DNA of 64,000 nt, taken from contig NZ_SJPY01000007.1 in assembly GCF_007860185.1 (NCBI RefSeq), forward strand, positions 62,001 through 126,000, in the 5' to 3' direction. This stretch comes from Novipirellula aureliae (lineage in GTDB: Bacteria > Planctomycetota > Planctomycetia > Pirellulales > Pirellulaceae). Of this stretch, positions 26,107-34,877 are shown in pieces (position 1 is the stretch's first letter; each line of letters starts with the position of its first letter). The position numbers and the translations under genes are program-made. The notes below the pieces were generated by a model. That model made no database searches. It saw only the letters and a list, made by a program, of their open reading frames with translations, and was not told the origin of the DNA.

Positions 26107-27028
26107 GTAGACGTTGCTGCAACTGGGCTATCCGCGTCGTAAGTGCAATTGTCTCACACTTGGTTAGCTCCTCATCAGTACTGACCGCGTCCCCCAGCAG
26201 CAATTCAAGCGTCTGAATCGTGCCAGCAAGCTTTCCCTGCTCCATTCCCTGCTCCATTCCTTGCTCAATCCCTTGCTCAATCCCTTGCTCTAACCCCTCT
26301 TCGCGGCCCTCTTCTCTCGCACCTGAGATCGCCCATTCGTAGTCCCGCTGGGCTTTTTCTCTTTGATCGTACATACTCTTATCCCTCGTTTTGGCGGAAA
26401 TGGTTTCGATCGTTGTGATCGCCGTGTTAAATTCGATGCCTGCAAGAAGTTGTTTTAATTCTTCAGCCTCGTAATCTTGAGCCTTTGACAGCAAGAAAGC
26501 CCATTGCTCCAGTTTGCTCGCTTTTGAGATCGTCTTCTCGTCTAAATTATACTTGGTCATCTCGACCGTGTGAACTTCGATCGCATTGTCAAGCTCTCGG
26601 CCGCTTTCCTTATCAAGCATTTGAAAACGGTGGTGAGCTTGCACAATGTCGCGGAAAAGAACACGATTTAGCAGACAAATCGATATCGATCGATTCGAGA
26701 GAGCATAGTTGCCTCCCACCGTCAACTGATCGACGTACATTCTACAAGCGTAATGGACAAGTCGCTCAATCAGTCCCGCATAAACGGAAACCTGCATTTC
26801 GACGTTAAGCCATTTGCCCGCCGAGTCACGGCACCGCACATCGAGAACCACGAGCTTGCTGTCGGAAAATTCTTGATAACTGAATGGATTCAGAATCTCC
26901 ACCGCTTCAATTGGTCGCTCAAAATCCAAGATCGCATTGAGCAATCCAATCAACGCGATGTCGTTCTCCGGAGATCCAAAGATTTTCTTGAAGGCAAAGT
27001 CAACGGTGGGCTTAATTCTTAGAGGCAT
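26090..27028 (-). CDS. Rpn-family PD-(D/E)XK nuclease/putative transposase
   Basis: The product has 312 residues and starts at ATG 27028. The N-terminus (PTVDFAFKKIFGSPENDIAL) and LLNAILDFERPIEAVEI are hallmarks of the Rpn/PDDEXK_2 family. The nuclease core is seen as LVVLDVRCRDSAGKWLNVEM, with Asp and the E-x-Q-type pair on the following strand. A helical region follows. Residues about 235-270 contain a tandem EQGIEQGMEQG array that is probably a coiled coil, also typical. Rpn proteins in Escherichia coli are reported to cut DNA and promote recombination, and recent work links some to phage defence. This copy appears intact. It lies directly 5' of the truncated RHS tip and overlaps it by 17 bp, so it may mark the recombination point. 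Confidence 0.9.
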   Translation of the reverse strand: MPLRIKPTVDFAFKKIFGSPENDIALIGLLNAILDFERPIEAVEILNPFSYQEFSDSKLVVLDVRCRDSAGKWLNVEMQVSVYAGLIERLVHYACRMYVDQLTVGGNYALSNRSISICLLNRVLFRDIVQAHHRFQMLDKESGRELDNAIEVHTVEMTKYNLDEKTISKASKLEQWAFLLSKAQDYEAEELKQLLAGIEFNTAITTIETISAKTRDKSMYDQREKAQRDYEWAISGAREEGREEGLEQGIEQGIEQGMEQGMEQGKLAGTIQTLELLLGDAVSTDEELTKCETIALTTRIAQLQQRLRDRQS

Positions 27029-27838
27029 CCGTCACCGTGGGGCTAAAACAAAAAGCTGAGTATAACAGAGTTTCGTTGGGTTGGTGGCTATCACGATCCG
27101 TCTTCTCGGCTCCGCTGCCGGACGCCCGGTCTCCGCTCGGGCACTCCGCTGCGGACTCCATGCTCGCCGCTACGACCGGGCTACGGACGACACCGATCGT
27201 TCCTCGCTTCGTATCGTCCTCCGCCGTGCAAGCTCCTGTTGCCGCATCTTCCATCATCGGCGGACATCCTATCCTCCGTGCCTTCGGCGAATCGTGTTTA
27301 CTAAGCTGCACGGAAGAACTCTCACTTCGCTTACGCTTGTTCGCTATTCGCTTGCGCTCAAGCTCGCTTGTCGGCTCGAAGATGCATGGTCACGGCATCC
27401 GGCCGAAAGCTTGTGGTGGGCATCCTGCCCACCAACGAAAAACGGCAGCCCTTTGGCTACCGTTTCAATGTCGCTTCGCTCCGGTGCAGTTAGTCGTTTC
27501 CTTCAGGAACTACCCCCGTCCCATTTGATCCTCCTCCTGGGCAAGCAAATTCGTGTTTGGGATAGAAGGAGAACGTAAGCACCAATCCGTGATGATGAAA
27601 ATTCTACCCCGTCGCCCAATTTCGACCTATAGCAATCCAAAATGGACTAAACTATTACGGGTTTGGGGAGTGCCACCGGATCACTGCACCGGATCACGCT
27701 GGCTCTTCACAAAGGAATTCAGACATCTTTTTCCGAATCCGTATTGACCAAAAGTAAGACCGTCGCTGCCCCCGGCGAAGGGTACCTTCACCTGTATTCT
27801 GATCCGAAAAGGAAACCGTTTTTGACGAGACAAAATGT
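27029..27838. other. Intergenic region, no credible gene
   Basis: The 810 bases between the Rpn start and the lysC stop have several long overlapping open frames at 27037-27580, but these arise from a pyrimidine-rich stretch with many CGCTTCG/CTCGCTT motifs and have no ribosome sites or domain signatures. A direct repeat of CACCGGATCAC lies around 27678-27702. I see no terminator hairpin for lysC. Confidence 0.5.
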
Positions 27839-29626
27839 CTAGGCTAAGGAATTTTGGAAGGCAATTTTCAGATTGTCCAGTGCGGAATCGGATTTGTCTG
27901 ATTGGACCACCGCATTGACTTGCAATTCACTCGTTCCAATCATTTCCACATTGATCCCTAGATCGGTTAATTGCTTGAACAAAACGGTAGCCACATGGGT
28001 ATGACTTCTAAGACCGATGCCGCTAACTGTGATTTTCGAAATCCCTTTGCCTTGCTGGACATCTCGCATCCCATGTTTTTTACAAATGGCAGTCGCCGTT
28101 TCGATACTTTTGCCCAGATCCGATTCGTTCACGGTAAAACTGACGCTCGTCGATCCATCGACTCCGTCATAGCCTTGCACGATCATATCGACAAAGATCT
28201 CCGCCTTGCCGATTGTTTCGAACACATCGGCCGCGATTCCTGGTTTATCGGGAACACCGCGAAGAGTGACCCGCGCCTGCTTTTTCGTTAGCGAAATACC
28301 CGTCAAGGTTAGTGCCTCGAGTGCATCGTCCTGCAAACGGCTAACCAGCGTTTCGATATCTGCGTTCTCGGTTCGCGCTTCACGAATTTCGTTCCACGAT
28401 TTCGCATCCGTAGGTTTTTCGTGGAGCTTAAACACTTCATGGACGGCTCGGAGTGCATCGGATGCCTGGGATCGTGGCACGATCGTGGAGATTTTGATCT
28501 CGCTAGTCGTGATCATTTGGATGTTGACGTTTGCATCGGCGAGAGCCCGAAACATGGTTGACGCGACATTGGTTTGCTGGGCCATATTGACGCCGACAAC
28601 GGAAACCTTCGAGACGTCGTCATCGAAGGTGACCGCATGGGCACCGATGAGCGGCAAAATATTCTCGATCGCTTTGATGGTCGCCTTTAAATCATCATGT
28701 CGAACGGTGAAAGAGACATCCGCTTTTCCTTGGTCACCGACGTTTTGAACGACCATGTCGACAGCAATCTTCTTGTCGGCGATCGCTGAGAAGATTTGCA
28801 AACTTTTCCCCGGCACATCGGGAACGCCCAAGACCGTGACTCGCGATTCGCTTGGCGTCATCGCTGCCCCGCACACGGGTGCCGTTTGTGATTCCGTCTC
28901 CGCGACAATCATGGTCCCTTCGGTATCGGAGAAACTACTGCGGACATGAATGGGCACGTTGAACTTCTTCGCGAATTCGATACTTCGGTTGTGCATCACG
29001 CCCGAGCCGAGACTAGCGAGTTCGAGCATTTCGTCGTAGCTAATCACCTCCACACGTCGTGCTTCGGGAAGCAGGCGAGGGTCGGTCGTATAGACTCCAT
29101 CGACATCGGTATAGATCTCACACGCATCGGCACCCAAAACGGATGCAAGTGCGACGGCGGTGGTATCGCTGCCACCGCGACCCAGCGTGGTAATGTTCAA
29201 ATCATCGTCAATGCCTTGAAACCCAGCCGCGACAACGATATTGCCTTCATCGAGCAAACGCTCAATTCGCTCGGTCGAGATCGATTGAATCCGAGCCTTG
29301 CTGAAGCTGTCGTCGGTCTTCATCCCGATTTGACCGCCCGTCAAGCTGATCGCCTTCGAGCCAAGATCTTCGATTGCCATAGCGACAAGCGCGACACTGA
29401 CCTGTTCGCCAGTGCTAAGCAGCATATCCATTTCGCGTGCCGGCGGATTCTCGCTGATGTCGCCCGCTAGCTTCAACAACAAGTCGGTATTCTTGCCCAT
29501 CGCACTGACGACCATCACGACACGGTGACCTTGCTTCTGAGCGCGAATCGCCTTGCGGGCCGCTGCACGAATCTTCTCGACATCCGCTACGCTGGTGCCG
29601 CCAAATTTTTGTACGATTAAAGACAT
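27839..29626 (-). CDS. lysC: Aspartate kinase with four ACT-type regulatory segments
   Basis: The product has 595 residues. It catalyses ATP-dependent phosphorylation of L-aspartate, the first step to lysine, threonine and methionine. The kinase domain is clear: VQKFGGTSVAD (5-15), MVVSAMGKNTD, STGEQVSVALVAMAIE, GFQGIDDDLNITTLGRGGSD, and EIYTDVDGVYTTDPR. After about residue 260 come ACT-type modules (VTVLGVPDVPGKSLQIFSAI; VSVVGVNMAQQTNVASTMF; VTLRGVPDKPGIAADVFETI; ITVSGIGLRSHTHVATVLF). That is two tandem pairs, longer than the usual 400-460-residue enzyme with one pair. The duplicated regulatory half implies allosteric control by more than one amino acid, which is inference. It lies 42 bp after the phosphoglycerate mutase-like gene, probably in one operon. 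Confidence 0.96.
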   Translation of the reverse strand: MSLIVQKFGGTSVADVEKIRAAARKAIRAQKQGHRVVMVVSAMGKNTDLLLKLAGDISENPPAREMDMLLSTGEQVSVALVAMAIEDLGSKAISLTGGQIGMKTDDSFSKARIQSISTERIERLLDEGNIVVAAGFQGIDDDLNITTLGRGGSDTTAVALASVLGADACEIYTDVDGVYTTDPRLLPEARRVEVISYDEMLELASLGSGVMHNRSIEFAKKFNVPIHVRSSFSDTEGTMIVAETESQTAPVCGAAMTPSESRVTVLGVPDVPGKSLQIFSAIADKKIAVDMVVQNVGDQGKADVSFTVRHDDLKATIKAIENILPLIGAHAVTFDDDVSKVSVVGVNMAQQTNVASTMFRALADANVNIQMITTSEIKISTIVPRSQASDALRAVHEVFKLHEKPTDAKSWNEIREARTENADIETLVSRLQDDALEALTLTGISLTKKQARVTLRGVPDKPGIAADVFETIGKAEIFVDMIVQGYDGVDGSTSVSFTVNESDLGKSIETATAICKKHGMRDVQQGKGISKITVSGIGLRSHTHVATVLFKQLTDLGINVEMIGTSELQVNAVVQSDKSDSALDNLKIAFQNSLA

Positions 29627-29668
29627 TGGAAAGACGGGATTGGATAAAGAGTTGAGTGGTTTTGAAAT

Positions 29669-30895
29669 TTAATGTTCTGATTCAATAAAATGACCGATCA
29701 AATCCCAGCCGTTAGCGAAGTTGAGGCCGGAGTTTTCCGCCGCTTTTTCATCATAGCTAGTTTCTGAATCAGGATCGATTCCCGTCCCTGAGATTAACCA
29801 TGGGACCATGGCGTGCGTGTGTTTCTTGGTACGACAATAGGTTGGATGATCGGGCGTGATCAAGATACGATAGTCCCCTTTTGCGGACAACGCTTTGATG
29901 AGCGGGTCGACAATTTGTTTGTCAATTTGCTCGATCGCTTCAATCTTCGCATCGTGACGTCCTTCATGTGACGCTTCGTCGGGGGCTTCAACATGGACGC
30001 ACACCAAATCATAAGTTTGCAACGCTTTGATCGCCGCACGCCCCTTGGCGGCGTAATCGGTATCGAGATACCCGGTCGCTCCTTCGACATCGATGCGTGG
30101 CCAACCAACGAGCGCCGCGATGCCTCGCAGTAAATCGACCGCCGTAATCATGACGCCTCTGACGCCATGCAGCGATTCAAAGGAGGGCAGTTTTGGTGCA
30201 TCCCCCAGTCCCCATAGCCAAACGCTCGTGACCGGTCGTTTGCCGGCCGCCACACGTCGTTTGTTAACCGGATGGTCAGCAAAAACGTCTGCGGAACGGT
30301 TCATCAAACGGACCAGCCAATCACTGCCAGGACCTCGCGGGAAATCGTTGCTGACTGGCAGATCGGTTAGGTCGTGTGGAGCCGTGCTGCGAGTGTCCTT
30401 GGAAAACGGAGCTGCAATCGATTCGCTACCGCGAAAAATAAGAAGGTTTCGATAACTGACCCCAGGAACAAAGTTCAATCTCGATTCGATTGGATCTTCG
30501 CTGCGGAGTTCTGCTTGCAGCGATTCGAGTAGCTCGGTTGCTTCTTCGGTCGTCACATGATCGGCGGTGAAGTCAACCATCGTTTGCTCTTCGATCGTGA
30601 CGAGGTTACAGCGAACGGCCCAATCACCAGGCTCGAGCGTGATACCCTGTGCAGCGGCTTCCAAGGGTGCTCGTCCGGTAAAGTAGCGGTCCGGGTCGTA
30701 TCCGAGCAAGCATAGATTCGCAACTTCGCTGCCAGCGGGAAGGTGGTCTGGAGTGTTGTTTGCGAGCCCTAATTTGCCATTTTTCGCCAATTCGTCCATC
30801 GCCGGAACATTGGCGACTTCAAGCGGCGTGCGACCACCAAGAGCTTCAATCGGCTCGTCGGCACAACCGTCGGGGATGACGATGACATATTTCAT
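29669..30895 (-). CDS. apgM: Cofactor-independent phosphoglycerate mutase-like protein, possible homoserine kinase
   Basis: The product has 408 residues and belongs to the archaeal-type iPGM branch of the alkaline phosphatase superfamily. It starts MKYVIVIPDGCADEPIEAL, with D9 of the metal site. S56 in LPAGSEVANLCLLGYDP is the expected nucleophile, and the GRAPLEAAAQGI signature follows. The C-terminal metal motifs are HVEAPDEASHEGR and LITPDHPTYCRTKKHTH. By sequence this could interconvert 3- and 2-phosphoglycerate. However, a subgroup of this family has been proposed as an alternative homoserine kinase (TIGR02535, cited from memory), and the immediate partnership with aspartate kinase favours a threonine-pathway role. 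The reading frame is complete. Its exact substrate cannot be settled from sequence. Confidence 0.88.
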   Translation of the reverse strand: MKYVIVIPDGCADEPIEALGGRTPLEVANVPAMDELAKNGKLGLANNTPDHLPAGSEVANLCLLGYDPDRYFTGRAPLEAAAQGITLEPGDWAVRCNLVTIEEQTMVDFTADHVTTEEATELLESLQAELRSEDPIESRLNFVPGVSYRNLLIFRGSESIAAPFSKDTRSTAPHDLTDLPVSNDFPRGPGSDWLVRLMNRSADVFADHPVNKRRVAAGKRPVTSVWLWGLGDAPKLPSFESLHGVRGVMITAVDLLRGIAALVGWPRIDVEGATGYLDTDYAAKGRAAIKALQTYDLVCVHVEAPDEASHEGRHDAKIEAIEQIDKQIVDPLIKALSAKGDYRILITPDHPTYCRTKKHTHAMVPWLISGTGIDPDSETSYDEKAAENSGLNFANGWDLIGHFIESEH

Positions 30896-30987
30896 AGCGA
30901 ATCAGACTTAGGAAGAAGTTCAGGGTACTCGATTTCGAAAAGGAGCAGTTTGATTCAGTCTTCGTAAGTACGAAAGGGGGGTACCCG

Positions 30988-32343
30988 CTATCTGACTCTG
31001 CACTGAAAGCGAATCGTCACACTTTCGCCGACTTTCAATTCGTCGGTAAGCTTCCACTGCAACGTCAACGAATCGCCATCGTTCGACTCGGACGCGAATA
31101 TGGCTCCGCCGCTGCAGGTTTGACTTCCATCGATGTATTCGAGTCGGGTCGTCAGGTTATCCGTAAGCGTCACGTCATGGACCGCGGAATCGCCGATATT
31201 TTCAACTCGAATGGCAAATGTGACCCGCTCGCCCGGTTGTGCATGTTTTCGATCGGCCAGCTTGACGATCTGCAAACGTCCTGCGTCGGGAAAATCGTAA
31301 ACCGTTAGCTCTTCAACCCGTTGATCACGTGTCAAAGTGGGAGCTTTCAGGTCTTCGATCGCCACCTCGACCGATTCATCGATTGTCCACGAAACCGCTG
31401 CGGACGCCGCTTCTTGAAGCAACGCCAATTGGTTCTCTTGGAGCTGGTTAAGCTCAAGCGCCGACAGACCAACCAAGACCGCCAAAACGTCCTCGGCAAC
31501 GACCGGCTGGAGTACATTCTCGACGCGGACACCACGGTTACGATCCCGCATGGCGTCGACGCGGTGAGCCACTTCCGCACGAGCCAATTCGGTTGTGTCA
31601 CTGACGGTCAAATTCGGTTGCTCGTACTGAACCCGATTCGGGCCGACGGGCCGATCGACTCCGGCCAAACCGATGGTGCGGCCTCCCGATCGTGCGCCTG
31701 TGATTTTTCGAACCGAAGCGAATCGTGGTGCATAAAGACAAGTTGGATTGCTTTCTTGAATGTCAATATCGCCTGCTTCGGTCGTGTAATGGACGACGGT
31801 GTCTTGCAGATTTAATCCCGCCAAACGCTCATTGCGTTTCAAAAAAACTTGGGGAGCTTGGTCGCCCCCGTTGCAAATAAATTCGTTGGGGTCGATCCCA
31901 TAAACGTTAGGGTTGACTGGAAGGGGGGCGGCATAGCCGTGCGGAGTGGTTGGGCAAGCGGTTTGGCTGCATGCCTCACAAGGGGGACCACAGCCATCAC
32001 CAACCGAAAACGTTTCGGATTCACAGCCAACATCACCACCGGTACTGCTGATGTCACCGCATGACGCCGAGTAGCCAACCGTCGTTTCGTCGACTGGCTC
32101 GATGCAACCGACTTGAGCGATGGGATCGCTTGATGAAACAGCTTCGCTTCCTGAGCCGTAGGCGCTAGCCTCGGGTGCCATTGTCTGCTGATCGGTATTC
32201 TCGGAACCCGCGGCCAGCGCCGTCGGCTCACGATAATTGCTAGCCACCGGCTGCGTCTTTTGCATAGGCATTTGACAGCCAGTAGCCATCACGAGCAAAA
32301 AACAAGCGGCTAGAGTAATCTTCATTTGAGTGATCGTCATCAT
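30988..32343 (-). CDS. Lipoprotein with C-terminal DUF11 domain
   Basis: The start is ATG 32343, which overlaps the TGA of the upstream gene (CAATGATG), so the product is 451 residues and translationally coupled. MTITQMKITLAACFLLVMAT precedes the lipobox Cys (ATG-C), marking a lipoprotein. Residues about 40-140 are low-complexity and Cys-rich (CGPPCEACSQTAC). A middle region of unknown fold follows. Residues about 350-451 match a DUF11 conserved-repeat domain (LADRKHAQPGERVTFAIRVE, NIGDSAVHDVTLTDNLTTRL, VGESVTIRFQCRVR), an Ig-like fold common in bacterial envelope and OmcB-like proteins. It is the last gene of a three-gene operon. A structural role at the envelope is inferred. Confidence 0.85.
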   Translation of the reverse strand: MMTITQMKITLAACFLLVMATGCQMPMQKTQPVASNYREPTALAAGSENTDQQTMAPEASAYGSGSEAVSSSDPIAQVGCIEPVDETTVGYSASCGDISSTGGDVGCESETFSVGDGCGPPCEACSQTACPTTPHGYAAPLPVNPNVYGIDPNEFICNGGDQAPQVFLKRNERLAGLNLQDTVVHYTTEAGDIDIQESNPTCLYAPRFASVRKITGARSGGRTIGLAGVDRPVGPNRVQYEQPNLTVSDTTELARAEVAHRVDAMRDRNRGVRVENVLQPVVAEDVLAVLVGLSALELNQLQENQLALLQEAASAAVSWTIDESVEVAIEDLKAPTLTRDQRVEELTVYDFPDAGRLQIVKLADRKHAQPGERVTFAIRVENIGDSAVHDVTLTDNLTTRLEYIDGSQTCSGGAIFASESNDGDSLTLQWKLTDELKVGESVTIRFQCRVR

Positions 32344-33089
32344 TGCACCGCTACGGGATGGTAGATTGGAGCCCAAAGGGGGTAGCCGAAGAAGAACTGA
32401 GGCATCAATGCGTCAGCGGTTGGTGGGGCAACCGACCCGATTCGCACGATCGCAACCGGACGTCCAAATCGATCGCCAACCTCCAGTGCATCTTGGTATT
32501 CGGCCAGATCAATGGTTCGTGAGGTCGTCGGTGTTTCGGCAATTGGCGCGGCAGTATCGGGGTCTTCCAAATAGATCACACGCGTAACGAGCTGCCCATC
32601 GAGTGCCGCTTCGAAATCGTCTTGATCCAAATTGACTGGAATCGGAAAGGAAGTCGCAAGTCCGGGTGGTGGATAGATACGATCGATCAATTCAATCGTT
32701 GGATACAACTCCGCACCCTCGGCACCTGGGATCCCCGTAATGCGGAAACGATAAACACCACCCACCATCAAGCCTGCTTGCAATGACGGGTCAGGTTGAC
32801 CAAACAGGTTGACACTTTCGGGCATCGAAAATCCGACGCCCTTAGGTCCAGAAAAGGCAACGGGTTGAAAGTATCCCTGAACCGCGCCCGGCCCCAATAG
32901 TCGTGATTGTCCGACAATGCCGGGTGGCATGGCGTCGGTCAAGACGCGGTGCTGTCCGCTCGAGCTCAAGAAGCTGCTCGGTTCAGCCGCGTTGGATACG
33001 GTGGAAATCGCGAAGCTAGGGATAGCCAGCAACACGCCAGCGATGGCGGTTACAAGAATCCGCAGCGGAGATCTTGAACGACGTGTCAT
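32340..33089 (-). CDS. Secreted protein, paralogue of the upstream lipoprotein
   Basis: The frame is open to 33461, but the first clear export signal begins at ATG 33089 (MTRRSRSPLRILVTAIAGVL, then LAIPSFA), giving 249 residues. Residues about 95-175 share strand order and motifs with the lipoprotein upstream: GVYRFRITGIPGAEGAELYP against GLYRLKLTNIPSREGVELYP, DDFEAALDGQLVTRVIYLED against EDFDQVLTGNFVTKVIYLPD, and GRPVAIVRIG against GSILAIIRLG. The two genes therefore arose by duplication. No known domain name can be given. The gene ends within the start of the DUF11 lipoprotein gene. A shared envelope complex of the three products is plausible but unproven. Confidence 0.8.
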   Translation of the reverse strand: MTRRSRSPLRILVTAIAGVLLAIPSFAISTVSNAAEPSSFLSSSGQHRVLTDAMPPGIVGQSRLLGPGAVQGYFQPVAFSGPKGVGFSMPESVNLFGQPDPSLQAGLMVGGVYRFRITGIPGAEGAELYPTIELIDRIYPPPGLATSFPIPVNLDQDDFEAALDGQLVTRVIYLEDPDTAAPIAETPTTSRTIDLAEYQDALEVGDRFGRPVAIVRIGSVAPPTADALMPQFFFGYPLWAPIYHPVAVQ

Positions 33090-33198
33090 GGAAGCATTCG
33101 CTGGTTGAAAAGTCAACAAAAATTGAGCAATTTGCAAAAGAAACGCGACGTTTGTTATTAGCAACCGTCGCGTTTCGCTATCTATCGTTTTGGCACGT

Positions 33199-34644
33199 TT
33201 ACGGTTGGCTATTCGAATCGACCTGCTGAGAAGCGTGCTGGTAGATACCGCGTCCGTAAGGAACACCAGGGTTGATGTTCTGTTCGGTGATGTTGATGCG
33301 GCTAACCGGATTCGGATAACTGTATCCAGGTTGCATACGTACGCCGATCTTGACTTTGTCCACAGGTTGTGGAATGTGCATCGGGGTGTGGTTACGAATG
33401 ACGTGCTTTTTGAGACCCGCAGGGTGTCCGAGTGGAATGTGTGGTGGTCCCGCCAACCCAATCGGCGTGCCGGAGATCGGCATTCCGTATTGAGGAGCGT
33501 TCATACCAGCGACCATGCCAGGAAGTCCCATGGGCTGCGAAGCATATTGTCCGCCTCCGCTGCCATCGGGGCAACCACAACCTTCGGTCATTGCTGCGGC
33601 AAACGGTGCGGGCAAACCAGCGATCGGGGCCCCCATCATGCCGCCCATCGACCCCATGTTTCCGCCAATTCCACCGGCTCCGGTCATTTCGATATCCTTG
33701 TCCCCTAAGCGGATGATCGCAAGAATCGATCCACGTCGATCGGCTTCCACGATAGGGTCGATACCTGGATCGAGACGCGTGCTAACGAGCGTGTCGATAC
33801 CGGCCAAAGCAGGCCCTTGGAAATCGGGATCGGGAAGGTAAATGACTTTGGTGACAAAGTTGCCAGTCAAAACTTGGTCGAAATCTTCAGGTGTGAATTG
33901 AAGCGGAACCGAATTGTGGGCCAGGTAGGCTCCGGTTCGAGGACTTGCATACGCCAATTCTACCGTTGGGTACAGTTCGACGCCTTCACGCGACGGGATA
34001 TTGGTCAGCTTCAAGCGATACAAACCACCTTGCGGGAAGTTTTGGCGAGCCGGAACGACAAGCGGTTCGCTGTCGAACATGCCTGCACCGGTCGCATCAT
34101 AGCGAACGTGCATTCCATCAGGCGATCCCAGAGTGACTTGGACCGTTGAAGGGACGCTTGGCATCATCGGCATCATCGAAGCAACGCCGCCACCGGCGGG
34201 AATGTTCGAATACTGGCCACCGCCGATGCCGAGCAGACCACCGTCGCCGCATGAACCGGAATTGCATCCGCTACATTCGGGACCGCAGCTTGCTAGCTGG
34301 ATGTCGCTGCTGTTACCGTTTGCCGCCATTGGCATGGGGCCGAGCGGAGCACTCCGCATCACGTCGGGTCCTGCAGCACCGATCGCGCCCTCGGGCATGG
34401 GACCACTGCCCCTATCGAATCCACCGGCTCCCATCATAGGCATTCCCCCGCCCATGTTTGGCATGGCCCCCATGCCGGGTGCCATTTGTTGTGGTCCTAA
34501 AACGCCTGGTCCCGGACCGCCGACACCTGGACCGGGTTCCAGCAAACGCTGATCCGGTGGCAAGTTGTGGCGAACCGGCACGCACCCGGAGGCGAGCACC
34601 GCCGTGGCCGCCAATAGCGACAAATGAGTGACGATCCGTTTCAT
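33199..34644 (-). CDS. Gly/Met-rich lipoprotein, first gene of an envelope operon
   Basis: The start is ATG 34644 because a purine-rich GGGGGGAAAG lies directly upstream; a longer open frame exists but has no export signal. The product is 481 residues. MKRIVTHLSLLAATAVLASG-C is a lipoprotein signal (Cys 21). Residues about 30-125 are low-complexity and rich in Gly, Pro and Met (GPGVGGPGPG, MPNMGGGMPMMGAGG). Residues about 195-315 form the YRLKLTNIPSREGVELYPTV domain shared with the next gene, and the C-terminus is Pro/Gly-rich with VKIGVRMQPGYSYP. The family looks planctomycete-specific to me. The three genes 34644-33199, 33089-32340 and 32343-30988 run in one direction with a 109-bp gap and then a 4-bp overlap. 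Confidence 0.82.
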   Translation of the reverse strand: MKRIVTHLSLLAATAVLASGCVPVRHNLPPDQRLLEPGPGVGGPGPGVLGPQQMAPGMGAMPNMGGGMPMMGAGGFDRGSGPMPEGAIGAAGPDVMRSAPLGPMPMAANGNSSDIQLASCGPECSGCNSGSCGDGGLLGIGGGQYSNIPAGGGVASMMPMMPSVPSTVQVTLGSPDGMHVRYDATGAGMFDSEPLVVPARQNFPQGGLYRLKLTNIPSREGVELYPTVELAYASPRTGAYLAHNSVPLQFTPEDFDQVLTGNFVTKVIYLPDPDFQGPALAGIDTLVSTRLDPGIDPIVEADRRGSILAIIRLGDKDIEMTGAGGIGGNMGSMGGMMGAPIAGLPAPFAAAMTEGCGCPDGSGGGQYASQPMGLPGMVAGMNAPQYGMPISGTPIGLAGPPHIPLGHPAGLKKHVIRNHTPMHIPQPVDKVKIGVRMQPGYSYPNPVSRINITEQNINPGVPYGRGIYQHASQQVDSNSQP

Positions 34645-34877
34645 CTTTCCCCCCGTTCCTTGGGTGTGATGTACCGTGTGGTCTGTCCCCCGCGAAACGC
34701 GAAAGCCAAGCTGCGGCGACACCTTCTTAAATTGTTTCAGTAACTATGATCGATCTGGGTGGACGCGCTGCCAAAACAATCGTTACGATTCGTTCGGTAT
34801 GCGGCCAGACCTTTCTTCGTTATGGGTCATCGGCACAATTCACGCCACATCTTTGGAAAAATCGGCACAACCCGACT

